From: Macrobrachium rosenbergii
Taxonomy: Eukaryota > Arthropoda > Malacostraca > Decapoda > Palaemonidae
Assembly (NCBI RefSeq): GCF_040412425.1
Contig: NC_089777.1
Span: 34,678,537 to 34,742,536 of the forward strand
Direction: 5' to 3'
Length of the DNA stretch: 64,000 nt
The translations under genes and the position numbers were made by a program. Below are positions 32,315 through 44,475 of the stretch, one piece after another. The notes beneath the pieces are model-generated. The model made no database searches. It was not told the DNA's origin and saw only the letters and a list, made by a program, of their open reading frames with translations. Position 1 is the first letter of the stretch; the number at the start of each line of letters is the position of its first letter.

Positions 32315-34384
32315 TCACTGTGCGGGAGAAGGCCTGCCTCCTCTAGATCCTCTGCCTCCCCTTCCTTTGGAGGAGGAGCGGGATGAACCTCTACCTCTGA
32401 AGTACCCTCTAGCTCTCGTTCCTTTTGCATTTTGGATTGACCGAAATGCCCCCTGGCTTTCATAAGAAGCATTATAAGCTGGGGAGGATACGTAAGAAGG
32501 GGCAGCGAGAGGTTGATGGGCTGGTTGAACCAGCACATACTGAGGTTGAGGTTGAGGTTGGGAGGTTGAGGGATGTCCAGGGACAGGGACCTGGACAGCC
32601 TGCAGTACAGTCTGAGTCGGGAGCCGCTTGAATTTCTTGAACTTCTTCCCCGGTTTAGGGTGAGTTCCGGCGGGCTCCGACTGCTTCCTCTTGGAGGACA
32701 AACCCCAACGGGAGCGGAGACTCTGGTTGGCCCTAGTTGCCTCTGCTAGGACTGCGTCAACCTCTTCCTGAGGGAACAGGTTAGCTCCCCAGATGGAGCT
32801 TTTTATGAGCCTGTTAGGCTCATGACGGATGGAAGCTGCCGAAAAGATGTGCTTCCGGCAGTTCAATCGGGCCTTAACGAAATCATAGAGGTCCTGTTGG
32901 AAACTTCCCAGGAGAGATTTCGTCAGCACCTGGAAAAGTGGGTCCTCGCAATATACCACTGACGTCGCCTCTGCCAAAGTCAACGAGTTTAAGGACCTAC
33001 TAAGTCTGTCCTTAGCGTCTGCTTCGGCCTTCAGGAGCGACTCTGGGATTCTGGGGAGTTGCTCACTGAAGAGGTTAGAGGCGCAGTCAGGGTCCAGCCG
33101 GGTAACCGTAAAGGTATCCGGAGTTGCCGCCCAATACTGGGAATCTCCGGGTAAGACTAGAGAGGTGGGATCTATCTCCGGAGATGAGGAACTGGTTTGC
33201 CCTCCACGCACGCTTGGTTGGTGAGGGAGGCTACTTTAGAGGTGCACGGAGTGGGGAGAGCTTCCCCCAGAGAAAACATGGTAAGTGCACCTTTTGCCGG
33301 AGTGAGCTTTGTATTCTCCGCCTGCCACTCCGACAAGGTCCGTAGTAGGGCTGATTGGGCCTGGTCCCTCGGGAAGATGACCGTCTCCTTTGGGACCTTA
33401 TTGGACCAAATCCATGCCTCCTCCGCGAGCCTGGCATAACCTGCATAAGGAGATTTCAGGTTGGGAGGGAAGAATTCTAGTTCCTCCAACCTGCGAGTGC
33501 CTAGGCCCTCAATAGTGAGGGTACCCTCATGCTGGGGGCCAAATAGGGTCAGGCGCCAGGGTTCCCTTTATCAAAGGGGGCAGGTTGGAAGTATCTGGGA
33601 CGGAGAAGGGTTTGTTGGCCGCTCCGCCACTCATAAACCCGGAGATCAAAGTCCTCTGTGACTTAACCTCCTCTGACAAGGAGAGCACCGAAGCGTTAGA
33701 AGAAGACAGCTGATTCGAGAGTTGCGACTGCTTGTCGTTAATCCTCTTGTCAAACTGCTTCATAAGAAGCTCAGCAAACGCTTCCGCGTCAAAGGAAGGA
33801 GGGGTAGGAGCCTCCTTACTGTGTTTGGAACGTGCTCCCTTCCCAGAAGTAGAGGCCTTGCTTGTAGACGGCATGGGGCTAGGGGTCCGTGACGTCTTCG
33901 AGGGAACCTCGGAGCGGACTTTCTGGGATTTCAAGGTCTTTTTCTTAACAGTTTTCACCTTAGGGACGGTAGACCTTGCACCGTCCGTAAAGCAAGAGGA
34001 TTTCACAAATCCTCGGAAGGAAGAAGCAGTAGAAGAGGGAGAACTGAAGAGAAGATCACCTGCCTCACTTACCCCCTTACCTGGCTGTAAATCCAAGTCA
34101 GCATTCATGGGTTCCAGATTGAGGTTGAGGGCCGCAACGTCTTCCGCGACAATACCGCATGCAGCGACTTCTTCTTGGGAGGGCTGCGTCATCTCCCGGA
34201 TCCCGGCGATTAAGGGGGCGGCTATCTCGTCCGCAACCGAAGCCGAGATCCAGGCGCCGGGGAAGAGAACGTTGCAGACTTCTTTGCAGAGGATGTAGGG
34301 TTACCCTGCCCCGACGTTCCTCCCGAAGCCGCCGACCCAGGACTTAAGGGTCGACAAGGCGGAGTCCCGGGAGCTGCGGTCAAT
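32315..34384 (-). pseudogene. DIRS copy 2 Gag (second exon onwards), frameshifted
   Basis: After a predicted 3' splice site (ctttcag ending at 34385), exon 2 opens with IDRSSRDSALSTLKSWVGGF in the phase left by exon 1. Coding-like sequence continues through 34192-33527 (AALNLNLEPMNADLDLQ; a Lys/Ser/Pro-rich basic stretch; FAELLMKQFDKRINDKQSQL, a likely coiled coil), 33489-33172 (PYAGYARLAEEAWIWSNKV) and 33211-32315 (RIPESLLKAEADAKDRL, IRHEPNRLIKSSIWGANLF, then a Gln/Pro tract and a Gly/Arg tail GRGGRGSRGGRPS). Small indels near 34310, 34240, 33540 and 33190 break the frame. DIRS Gag is thought to package the RNA; the Arg/Gly tail fits RNA binding. Confidence 0.82.
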
Positions 34385-34501
34385 CTGAAAGGGGGAAAGA
34401 AAGACAGGTGACTGAGCCTCCTAAAAGGAGAATATGTTGCAATTATCCATCAAAGACAAAACTGAGGTTAAACGTGAATTGGAAGTGGAAGATTTTCTTA
34501 C

Positions 34502-34672
34502 CGACTCATCTAGAACCTGCTCGTATAGAGCGTAGCACACTTCACAACCGTCTGGGTGCCAAACAGTCAGGTCCCCCACGTGGACTGCGCAGCCGGAGTG
34601 GGACCTGCAGACTTCATGCCCGCTGGCCTGGTTCAGCACAGCGGTGCACCCCTGCTCCTGACAACGCACCAT
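34502..34672 (-). CDS. DIRS copy 2 first Gag exon: Cys/His zinc-binding-like module
   Basis: A 57-codon exon begins with ATG at 34672 directly after a splice-acceptor-like ttcaacttacag and ends at a strong donor (gagtcg|gtaagaaa, 34502/34501). The predicted 117-nt intron to 34385 joins in phase 0 to Gag. The peptide has Cys at 4, 9, 22, 28, 43 and 46 and His at 19, 25, 31 and 39: C-x4-C-x9-H-x2-C-x2-H-x2-C, then WHPDGCEVC. This looks like a compact zinc-binding fold. A related module starts the third DIRS-like element at 62962. I know of no named domain with this spacing. Translation into the intron would add about 26 unrelated residues, so splicing is the better model, but it is a prediction. 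Confidence 0.7.
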
Positions 34673-34679
34673 CTGTAAG

Positions 34680-36848
34680 TTGAACGATAAATGAGTATGC
34701 TAATAAGACTGCCAGAGTAGTGTCTTAGAATAGTAGTTATCCAAGTAGGTCCCGCCGGAGTTAACCGGGAAAAAAAAAAAAGGGGCTACTGGAACGACAT
34801 GATTAACTACCTAGAGGGACCGCCGGAGTTAATCCGGAGCGACGGGAAAGGTCCCAAAAGGATAGTTAATTACAAATATTAAATAATAATAATAAATAAA
34901 CATATATATATATATAAAAACCATATCCGGACAGGTCCCGCCGGAGTAAACCGGGAGGTTAACGGGCCTACTGGAATATGCAATAAAACCCAAAGGGGCC
35001 GCCGGAGTTAATCCGGAGATGTCCCAAGGGGTAGGTATCAATAGAGTAATAATATAATATATAATATATATATATATGTGAAATGAATAAAAACATCTGC
35101 GACTAGGGAAAGATCAACTATAAGGTGTACTTTTCCACTTGGAGCCGGAGGGAGTCCTGTACTTCAATACGGTGACGGCGGAGGAGGTGTAGTGAACACC
35201 GTCCGACCAAACACCATACCCACCGGAGTGGGGGCGACAAGGACATCCGACCACTTAGCAGAGAAAACACCAAGATAGATAGCTGGTGGAGAGAAGATAC
35301 TGGGAATAGGTGTACTTGAAAAGGACAAATATAAGTGTCATACCGTGTGAACGACAGAAGACAGTCAGGTGGGAGACTCCAACTGGCAGCTTGAACACAA
35401 TTCTTCCCACCCGAGGTGTGTTCGAAGAACTATCTCGGATGGGAAAAAACGCGTACTGACACAAGGAGGGGAGGGGATGATATAGGCCATGAGTGCGGGA
35501 CTCAGGTTAGCGACCAGGGAGTGGGTAGGCACACCCCGGGCGCCATGAGATCCTACTTCCTCCCTGCGATCGGACGAACATGTACGAACGATACTGAGAG
35601 AGAGGAAGACAGGGAACACTCAAGGACAAAGCAAAGAAAGGGATGGGAAACAGGGGTGTGGGAGCACCCCCGGTCCCCTACTGTGGTCTCGAAGGGAATG
35701 ACCGGATAAGGTCAGGACCGTGACGAGAGAACAGCCAATCAATGCAGAGGGAGGGGATATAGGCTATGGCGAAAGGAAAGGATAAATCTCGGGCCTTGGT
35801 AAGATAACATATAAATGAAAGCTAACCAAGGGTGGGAGAGGGTGGGGGGGGAGGCGATAGGAGAGAGGATGTGGTAGGAGGGGGTAAAAACATGAAGTGG
35901 AGAATAACCCGAAGATGTGGCTCGGAAGGAGAAAGGCAACACGAGGGACCCTCGTTATTCCAGCTTAACTATTTTAGTACTGTAAAGACTAAACGGAAAG
36001 GCTGAAATAGGGAGAGGGAAAAGCGTCAGCCCAACTCACCAACCAACGCCACATAAAGGGAATCCAACATGAACCCCCCTACACACTGAGCTCTCTCCTA
36101 GCCAGTAGGAGACCGCCAAGCCATAGCCTAGGCTAGCCTAACCCAGCCGGAGGCTGGGGAAGGAAACCCAGGAGAAGTATCTACTCCACCAACTTACAGT
36201 TAACTTAGCCTAGGCAAAATAATAATGATCTAAATAATCATAAGAGCATATGTAGAAGGGAAGACCAAGCCCCACGCGATATGAGCGCGGAGGGAAAATG
36301 GCTGACCTCCCAGATAAAATTTTTAGTTAATATCTGTAAATATCAAAGACATCTGTGCGCTAGGCTTAAAATAAGCATTATAAGCATAAACGTACCATCT
36401 CAAACAAAATATCCCAACCCTGGAGGAAGCAAACGTCCAAATTATAACACATATAACAAGGGATAAAGGCGGATAGGCCCGAGAGGGAAAACTCGAAGCC
36501 TAAACGACAATAAATGAGACTTCCCCCAGAGAAGGATGATAAAAATATAAAACCCAATTGAATATATATATATATAATAAACAAAAGGGTACAAATGGAA
36601 AAAAAGAAGGGGAAGAAGCCCCGACCTAGTCCCGCGCCGACATAAGGTCACATGGCGTCGGGAGATGGGGATGAGACTGGCAATAAATCCCCCTAATTAT
36701 TTAACTAGAGGGAAATAAAACGCCTCAACCGCCCAAAATAATACACAGAGATGGTACTCAACTTAGGTGAAGAATCCAATGAAGATGCCATTGCTTGAAC
36801 AATTCAACAAAAGCGCACACGATTAGGACACAACAATAGCGGACGCGT
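34680..36848 (-). other. DIRS copy 2 long 5' leader with direct repeats
   Basis: About 2.2 kb between the 5' terminal repeat and the Cys/His exon. At 34745-35040 two units of about 180 bp carry gtcccgccggagt(t)aaccggg and gccgccggagttaatccgga, each containing a short dyad (ctccgg/ccggag). The rest holds a TA-rich run (35050-35075), purine-rich stretches and no ORF I recognise. Promoter and 5' splice sites probably lie here but cannot be placed. Confidence 0.55.
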
Positions 36849-36916
36849 GCTAAAAGTGGAATGTGGGTGACGCCGGCTTGTTTACAGTCTGCGAGTGGTG
36901 CGGGGGTATGTAACGG
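36849..36916 (-). repeat. DIRS copy 2, 5' inverted terminal repeat, inner piece
   Basis: gtggaatgtgggtgacgccg, gcttgtttacagtctgcgag and gggggtatgtaac match the inverse of 28894-28960. Continuity with the outer piece at 40505 is broken by the LTR element. Confidence 0.88.
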
Positions 36917-37255
36917 TGTGGCGGAATTCACACCCACAAACAACACAACACGCAACACTCACCCTGATCTTCGGTTGCTGGAGATGGATAAGGTCCACGG
37001 TCGCCAATCACAGCACACACCCACGAAACAAAAAACTTAAACCGACCCTCCACCAACAACGAACCAACAAAAAAAGAAGAGACACATGAACCATTAATGT
37101 GGTCCCAAAAAAAACAGACGAACTCCCCGTTCACTTTCAAGGTTGGACCTCAACTGCCCAAGACTTCCTCAAAAACGAAAAACTCCCGACAGACCGACAG
37201 ACAGAGAGACAGCCGTAAAACCAACTCCAACAACCGAACCACTCCACGACAATTA

Positions 37256-37337
<82 letters not shown>

Positions 37338-37383
37338 AAACGTTGGGAAATGCTAAATAAAAACGAATTTCTTCATCCCTCTA
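36917..37383 (-). repeat. 3' LTR (minus-strand orientation) with (CT)n
   Basis: 467 bp. It contains a (CT)n tract at 37259-37334, shorter than in the other LTR. The polypurine tract abuts it on the interior side. Confidence 0.9.
37259..37334 (+). repeat. (CT)n microsatellite in the 3' LTR
   Basis: Pure CT dinucleotide run. It generates spurious Leu/Ser ORFs that should be ignored. Confidence 0.97.
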
Positions 37384-37423
37384 TATTTCTCCCCCCTTTT
37401 TAGCATTTCCCAACCAACACCTT

Positions 37424-39928
37424 TCACACCTCTTTTTCAAATCGCCTTACGCAACACCCACGGATGCTCACTAGCAGGTCCTCTAGATCGCATTCTTGGC
37501 ACGCGATCATTCTCTCAGACTCGCTCTCTCTTCCAGCAACATTCAGATTTACATTTTCTCCTCCATTCTCTCTCAGATTCACGCTATCTTCTTCACTATT
37601 ACCACTCTCAATTTCATCCACAATCTCATCTATACCCTCTAACTCGTTCCCAATACCTCCCCCAATTCTTCAACTAACCCATCCCATTCGCTCATTGACC
37701 TTTCCAATTCTTGCAACGATTCATTCATGCTTTCAATCACTCGTATATTACTGCTACGCTCTCTTACTCTTACACTTTCGCTCACCTCCAACCGCTCACT
37801 AACCCCTACACGTTCAGTCAACTCAGTTATATCAAACCCGCATATGCTATACGTTCTATCCATACCATCCCATTCATCCGTATTACACGCTTTATCACTC
37901 ATTTCCACTTTGGCACTCACACCCCGTATCACACAACTTACGACCATTCAATTCACGTACGTTCTTCCCTTTCTTACGTTTCCTACCATACTCTATCAAA
38001 ACCAATTGCTGATCCTCCTCATGCAACAACCCCTCACGTACATGCATCACACGCACCGCTTGCATCCTGGAGGATCCACCCATTTGAACCCCCTTCACAC
38101 TCAGTTTCCCAAATTCGCTGTCACAGTCACCCTCTTTCGTCTACATACACTTGATACATGCCCTTCCATTCCACATTCGACACACTTCGCTCTTGGTTCT
38201 GAACACATTCTCGCATAATGCCCATTCTTACCACAGTTGCCACATATTACATTCACTGAGTACCCCTACAACCATTAGCAATATGACCCACCTGTCCGCA
38301 CCTGTAGCATTTAACCCCTATCTTTCGTACACTCCCTTACCAAATGTCCCGATTGCCCACACCGAAACACGCTCCTAAAGCCCACCTACACTCATTCTTT
38401 GTATGTCTTTCCTTTCCACATCTAAAACACTTCGCTCGACTTCCACTCATCGACCTTCCCTTTGTACACTACTATCCCTAACCCGTCCAACCCGTTGTTC
38501 CCTTACAAACCCACCATTCATCCTCCCTGGCACCTCCACATTACTTGCTCTTACACTCCTATCTATTACACTATCGGCCATTCTCATTGGGCCCCTCAAC
38601 ACTGCATCCCTAAAGCTTCCGAACTCAGGTACTCTCTCATCTACCCCAGCCCTTACACTTACACTTCTGCTCTCTTTTATAACCCTGTCAAGCTCATAAT
38701 CTTCTACAATTTCCAAAATTTCTCCCCAAGTCAACCTTTCATTCGTCCATCTTTTCTTCTCCTTCCGCTTCAAGTTCACAAATTCTCTAACTCCATCTGG
38801 CACTGTCCCTAACAACTTCCGTACTAACTCCTTACATTCATCTATCCCATCATCCCCAAACTTCTTCCTTGCCAACGTCTCCAGCCTACAAGCATATAGT
38901 GACAAGGTTTCCCCAGCTTTCATTCTTACCTCATCAAATTCATTCTTCCTCTTATACTTAACACTCGCTTTCATACGCCTCGCTTGCTCAACTAGTCTAG
39001 CTTTCACCTTGTCATACTCAACATCCCCCACACTCATAATAACCCTATACATATCAAGTAAAAACCCAGTCAAATACTCTCCTAATTCTCGTGCCCACAC
39101 TCTCTTACTTTCCCCATACTTATCCTGACAAAACCTTTCATACTCCCTAAAGAAATCATGCACATCCCTACTTCCATACTCATTATACTTTTCACACCGG
39201 GGTACCTCCCTCACATACATAGCCTTTCTCACTTCTTTCTCACTTTCACTCTCACTTTCGCTACTTTCGCTCTGTCCTTTCATACCCTCTTCCGAATACA
39301 AAGAGTCCACTTCTGCACTTACATTCATCTTACTCATTACACTCTTCTTCCCCTCTTTTTATCCACTTTTATCCACTCACCTCCATCCACCTCACTATCA
39401 CTACTGCCTTCACCCTCTCCCTTCTTTCCTGCCTTTCCCACTTCCTTACCCTTCTTACCAGTTTCCTTTCCCTTTCCCTTCTTCCCTTTTTCTTCCCCTG
39501 ACTTATCCTTACTTTCCCTCTGTTCCTTCCCCTTGCTTTTCATTCCCTTTTCCTTACCCTGCCTCTCATTCCTCGTTTCTTACTTCCTATTCCCATATCA
39601 CTTTCATTACTCACGCTTCCATTCACTTCTTCCTCCTTTTCTTTCTCTCTTGCCCCTTCACACGTTCCAGAGAACCTGCCTCCAACAGCCCCTTCTCCAA
39701 AAACACCCTTGAACATACCTTTCATCATTTCTTCCACACTTTTCATCATTCCCTCCAACTTTTTATCCATCCTCTCTTCCATTCTCTCTTCTGACTCATC
39801 TCCCCTTTCATTTCTTCTTTTGCACTTCTTAGCATTCCCTCCACCTCCTCCAACTGACTCCTCAATCTCTCATTCTCACCCCTCAACCACGTATTCTCCT
39901 CTCTCAACCTTACCAGTTCCTCCTCCAT
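37424..39928 (-). pseudogene. Gag-like protein of the LTR element: coiled coil, capsid-like domain, five zinc knuckles
   Basis: From ATG 39928: a Glu/Arg-rich coiled coil (LVRLREENTWLRGENERLRS), then a Met/Lys-rich segment (39782-39540) and a Lys/Gly/Glu-rich segment (39543-39337). The 296-codon frame 39337-38447 looks like a retrotransposon capsid (VHDFFREYERFCQDKYG; WARELGEYLTGFLLDMYRVI; ETLSLYACRLETLARKKFG; LLGTVPDGVREFV). After a frame change come five C-x2-C-x4-H-x4-C units: CFRCGKERHTKNEC, a CFxCGQSGHLVREC-like unit, CYRCGQVGHIANGC, CGNCGKNGHYARMC and CVECGMEGHVSSVC (about 38425-38130). An acidic Ser/Glu-rich tail follows to 37424. Successive frames meet at ATGA (39543-39540) and TAATG (39339-39335). 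No protease motif was found. It may package RNA in trans of an autonomous relative. Confidence 0.8.
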
Positions 39929-40010
39929 CCTTCTCTTCAGTCACACTACCAGCCACCAATCTCACTTGCAGCTGCAATACCAGCTGCCCCACGTCAGGCG
40001 CCAAATATTA

Positions 40011-40504
<494 letters not shown>

Positions 40505-40729
40505 CTCAGTGGGACTTTTGACATTGGGAAAGTTTACAGGGCGGAGGCCTGTGATTGTGACAATCTCACACTTTCTCATACACGACTCCATACCATGGAG
40601 CTCGCACCGGGGGTAGTAACTCCAGCTTAGCTTTTTAGCTTTTCTCTGGTATATTTAGCAATAGCTTTACCTAGAAATAAGTGCTGAAAGGTTATTTCAC
40701 CGGCTGACACAGGTCGAGAAACCCAGAAA
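40505..40729 (-). repeat. DIRS copy 2, 5' inverted terminal repeat, outer piece
   Basis: Inverse of 28680-28905 through cattgggaaagtttacaggg and ccatggagctcgcaccgggg, ending ggctgacacaggtcgagaaa then cccagaaa. The last 37 bases are absent from the opposite repeat but match the second half of the internal complementary region. Confidence 0.9.
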
Positions 40730-41534
40730 GATAATTTTCTGTAATATGTTCCTTCGTAAGGGGTGTAGCAAGAGTATACAAAATATATGAGCGTATATAA
40801 TAGGATCATAACAAACACATGAGCATATTAATAAGGAATCTTATCGTACATACATGAGGTAGAACTTACAAGATTGAAGCCTCTGTGTGAGATCCAATAC
40901 TGAATACAATGATAATTGGTTATACATTACACTATTACGTTCCCAGGCTCGTACATGCGACATTACATAAGCATCTTGTGCTTACGTTAAAACATAAAGA
41001 CCTTGCTAATAGGAGCAAGCCGGAACCAAAGTGGGAACCCTTGGGAAACTCCGGGGGGACTGTCTTCATTTCAAGATGGAGCTTTGAACTGGAACATAGT
41101 CCTCTTGTAATCAAATTGGGGGTACTTTAGGGAGTTCTTACTCTTGTATTCCTCCTTTTCCCTCCTGTCTTAGCCCTAGTTGGGGAAAGAGGGTAAAAAG
41201 GTTGCCCTCCCTTCCAGAGAAAGAAGTCTGGGGTACTGGTCTGGGTTTGGAGGAGCACTCTCCCCCAACCCCATAACCTGAAGGAATAGTCACACCCCAA
41301 AGGTTTGGGTAGAGGCATTCTCACCACTGCTGAGGGTTTGAAAGACACTGTGCGGTGGATTAGTCTTGGGACTCTTTCTCTTTTCCACTTCTGCCTCCAT
41401 GTTACCCTTAGAAAGGATTATTGGGGAGCCCAGCACCAAACTTTTCTGGTAGGAATTCTACTGGGATTTTGTTTTTCTCTTTTCTCAAAGAGAAAGACAG
41501 AGAAAAGGAGGAAGAGGACAGAAAATGTTTGATG
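40730..41534. other. Unassigned sequence right of DIRS copy 2
   Basis: No supported gene. About 41040-41520 is richer in G/C with several short ORFs on both strands, none recognised; it may be an old element remnant. Confidence 0.4.
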
Positions 41535-42184
41535 ATGATAAGACTGAGCTCAGTTACTGCCACAGATAATCATGGCAATGATGCTTTAGATTTTTCCACT
41601 TTCTGGTTGTTAGCAGTTAATAAATGAACCCACACACCAGTCTGGCAACTATCTTGACCCTTTATTCACAGATGTTATAGGGATTGTATCTTTTAGGGTA
41701 GGTTTGCTACTGGGTTCACCTTATCATAGTTAGGGGTAATGTGGAGATGGATCAGGTTGTTCCTGATGCCAGCTTTTAAAGAAAGGTAGAGTTAAAATCC
41801 CAGGCCAATTGGGATGGTATTCACCATGATCTGTTTGAGCTCTGTTGGAGCAATGTTGATGTAAATCTTAACACTATTATCGAGAGGAGAATTCCTTCTA
41901 AAATCCTTAAATTTCATCTTAAACAAAGCAAAGGTTTAATGCTGCATGTAAGCTTGCTTACCATGAAAACCATTTACAGTATTGAGGAAAAATTGATTGG
42001 ACTTTTTATGGCATAATTTCATTAAGGTTAGAAGTCAAGCTCAGGTTATCTACTAAGAGCTGAGAGAGCTTATAGTGTGGGTGTGAAGATCATGCTCTGC
42101 AGTGGTGATGACCATAAGTGGTGGTGCGCCCTCAAGTTATTGCTCTGTGGAGTTGATACAAGCATGCTTACCCTTGTAGAAGCT
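41535..42184 (+). pseudogene. LINE endonuclease to pre-RT fragment, plus strand
   Basis: Plus-strand frames resemble the end of a LINE endonuclease (KPTHTPVWQLS-like, then a SSDH-like region near 41725) and the linker before RT, including DDHKWWCALKLLLCGVD (about 42107-42160), a Trp-Trp block shared in kind with the linker at 5497-5530. Stops are frequent. It ends exactly where the minus-strand LINE tail begins, so that LINE probably inserted into it. It belongs to a related but different LINE subfamily. Confidence 0.6.
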
Positions 42185-42185
42185 G

Positions 42186-42195
42186 ATTGAATATT

Positions 42196-42234
<39 letters not shown>

Positions 42235-44475
42235 TTATTGTTATTCAGAAGGTTAACCCTATTCATATGGAATAAGCCCACAGGGGCGATTGACCTGAAA
42301 TTCAAGCTTCCAAAGATTATGGCGTTCATCCGAAAGAAGTAACAGAAGGTAAAGAGAAATACAGAAAGATGTCATTTATTAGGAAAGTAGATAAATTAAC
42401 AAATTAATAAAGAAACAAAAATGTAAGTAAATTATTAAAATACAAGGAGAATTGTATTAGGGGTAGCAATGAATTACATCTTCACTTGAACCAATTAAGT
42501 TCCAGTTGCATGACACCCTCAAGGAGGCTATTCCACAGTCCAACGGTATGAGGAATAAAGTACCTCTGGAACTGAGAAGTTTGACAGCGAGGCACACTTA
42601 CTGCATACTGGTGCTGCTGTTCAGCAAATCCGGTTGCTCTCAGCAGGAAAAGGGAATCAGGGCTCAATTGTGAATGTGAAAGATCTCTGTTAAAATACAA
42701 CTTATGAAAAACTGATAAATGAGACCATCTGTTCATGGTCCAAGTCATAATTGCTGATATTAGGAAACAAGAAACCTAACAACCACTCTATCTAAAAGGG
42801 ATAAATCAGATCTCTGGCAGAAGTAGACATCCACACTTGAGAACAGTATCCTAGTAAAGGAAGGACAAATGACCTGCAACAGGTTGCATTGATTTTATTG
42901 TTATAAATATATTAGCCCTCACGAATAATACCTAATTTTCGTGCGACTTCTGAAACTTTTGTAAGAGGTTTCTCAAAAGTAAGATGTGAGTCAAAAGTTA
43001 CACCTAGAATAGTTAAAGCTTCAGACTCGTTTAGCAGTCTTATGAACCTGATAGGGAGGATAGGGTGGAAAATCTCTACGAGATCTGCTCATCAATTGTG
43101 TTTTTTTCTGGAGTTCAGCCTCATACCCTACTGACTACACCATTCATTGATCCGGTCCATGTCCTGGTTGAGGCTAAGGGCAGCTTCATTTCTTGTAAGT
43201 GGAGACTACTACACCTTCTCCCACATGTTGCATCATCAGCATACTGAACGATCTTAGTTTTCCAGGCCAACAGCCATATCACTCTGGAGAGCATAGGGAG
43301 AACAGAAATTGGCCTGTAGTTACTGCTATCTGCAGATATGCTATTCTTTGGAATAGGCACTGTATTACTGAGCTTGCTTGTATCTGCAAAGATACTACTT
43401 TGACATAAAAATCTCTGGAATCTACTACTCTTGGGAGACAGAATTACAGTAGAAACTTTTTTAAAGCGAAGGGAAGAAACCATCAGGAACTTCACCCCAG
43501 CTATCAAGATTATCAAGAATTTTCTTAATATCTGTACAGTGAAATGCAAATTTTGTAAGCATAGGTTCACGATGACATGTATCAGGGAAAGGGAAATCCT
43601 CAGCAGATTGCTTAGCTTTAAAAGCTTGATGAAGCAGTTCAGCCCTTTCCCTAGGGCCAGTAACCAATCAACCATCATCTGCTAGTTGCGGTGGAATGGA
43701 AGATGAGCCTGACCCAAAGACAGATGATGCCAATTGGTCCATCACCTATGAAGCTGAGAAATTCCTTGAAGTTTCGTCTTCAAGGAATTATTGTAATTTC
43801 ATTTAGCTGTAAAGTAAGTTTTATTTGCGGTACAGCAAGACTCGACAAAAATTTTGTAATTTTCATTTGAACGATTGTCTCCAGATGTGGAATTTTGTCA
43901 GTTTCTCATGGTAAGCTCATCTACGTGACATCAAACCATGGCTGGTTATTTTTCCTGAATTTGATGACCTTTCTATGGACATACCTTATTAAAATAGCCA
44001 TCATCATTTCATTTAACTTCCCCTTGGAATCAGGATCTGAAATAGCATCTGAAATATTAAGTGCCTGATAAGCTTCAATAATGTCATCCCAGTTGGCTCT
44101 AGATTTCAGCCAGACTTTTTTTCTCCAATGGAGGCATTAGGAATATACTGATTAACAGATAATGTCCATCCCAATGGTGGAATGATCAGAAGTGCCTATA
44201 TATTTGCGACCTTGGACTTGACAGTAGCTGGAACATCTGTAAATTTGATGTCTAATCTGTTGCCAGAAATATGTGTGGGTTCCTCAGTTAGCTGGACAAA
44301 ATCAGAGGATACACAGAACTCAAGAGTAGACCCACCATGTTGATCTGTGGAATATGAATTTAGCCACTTGGTGTGCTTTGCATTACAGTCTCCACAAATC
44401 ATGAATGAAGCTTTTTAATTTTGTGACTGAGCCATACTAATCCTTTCCAAGAGACAGTCATTATAGAATCGTTGG
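42186..44475 (-). pseudogene. Decayed LINE copy (same family as 5400-6735), 5'-truncated
   Basis: On the minus strand from 44475: endonuclease (MAQSQN; MICGDCNAKHTKWLNSYST; FVQLTEEPTHISGNRLDIKF), a linker, RT pieces (LVTGPRERAELLHQAF-like at 43667; FADTSKLSNTVPIPKNSISA; SNYRPISVLPMLSR), a shortened middle (VQYADDATC near 43240) and the C-terminal block RYFIPHTVGLWNSLLEGVMQ (about 42500-42560). The 3' end is marked by caagcttgaatttcaggtca and an (AAT)n/(ATT)n tail at 42190-42243. Part of RT seems deleted, because SNYRPI is followed within about 30 residues by QYADD. It is non-functional. Confidence 0.8.

Noticed and set aside
34421..34501. Extension of the Cys/His ORF past the donor site
   Set aside because: The added residues are not Gag-like, and a strong GTAAGAAA donor with an in-phase acceptor explains the exon end better.
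37097..37403. Leu/Ser-rich ORFs across the LTR
   Set aside because: Translation of the (CT)n microsatellite.
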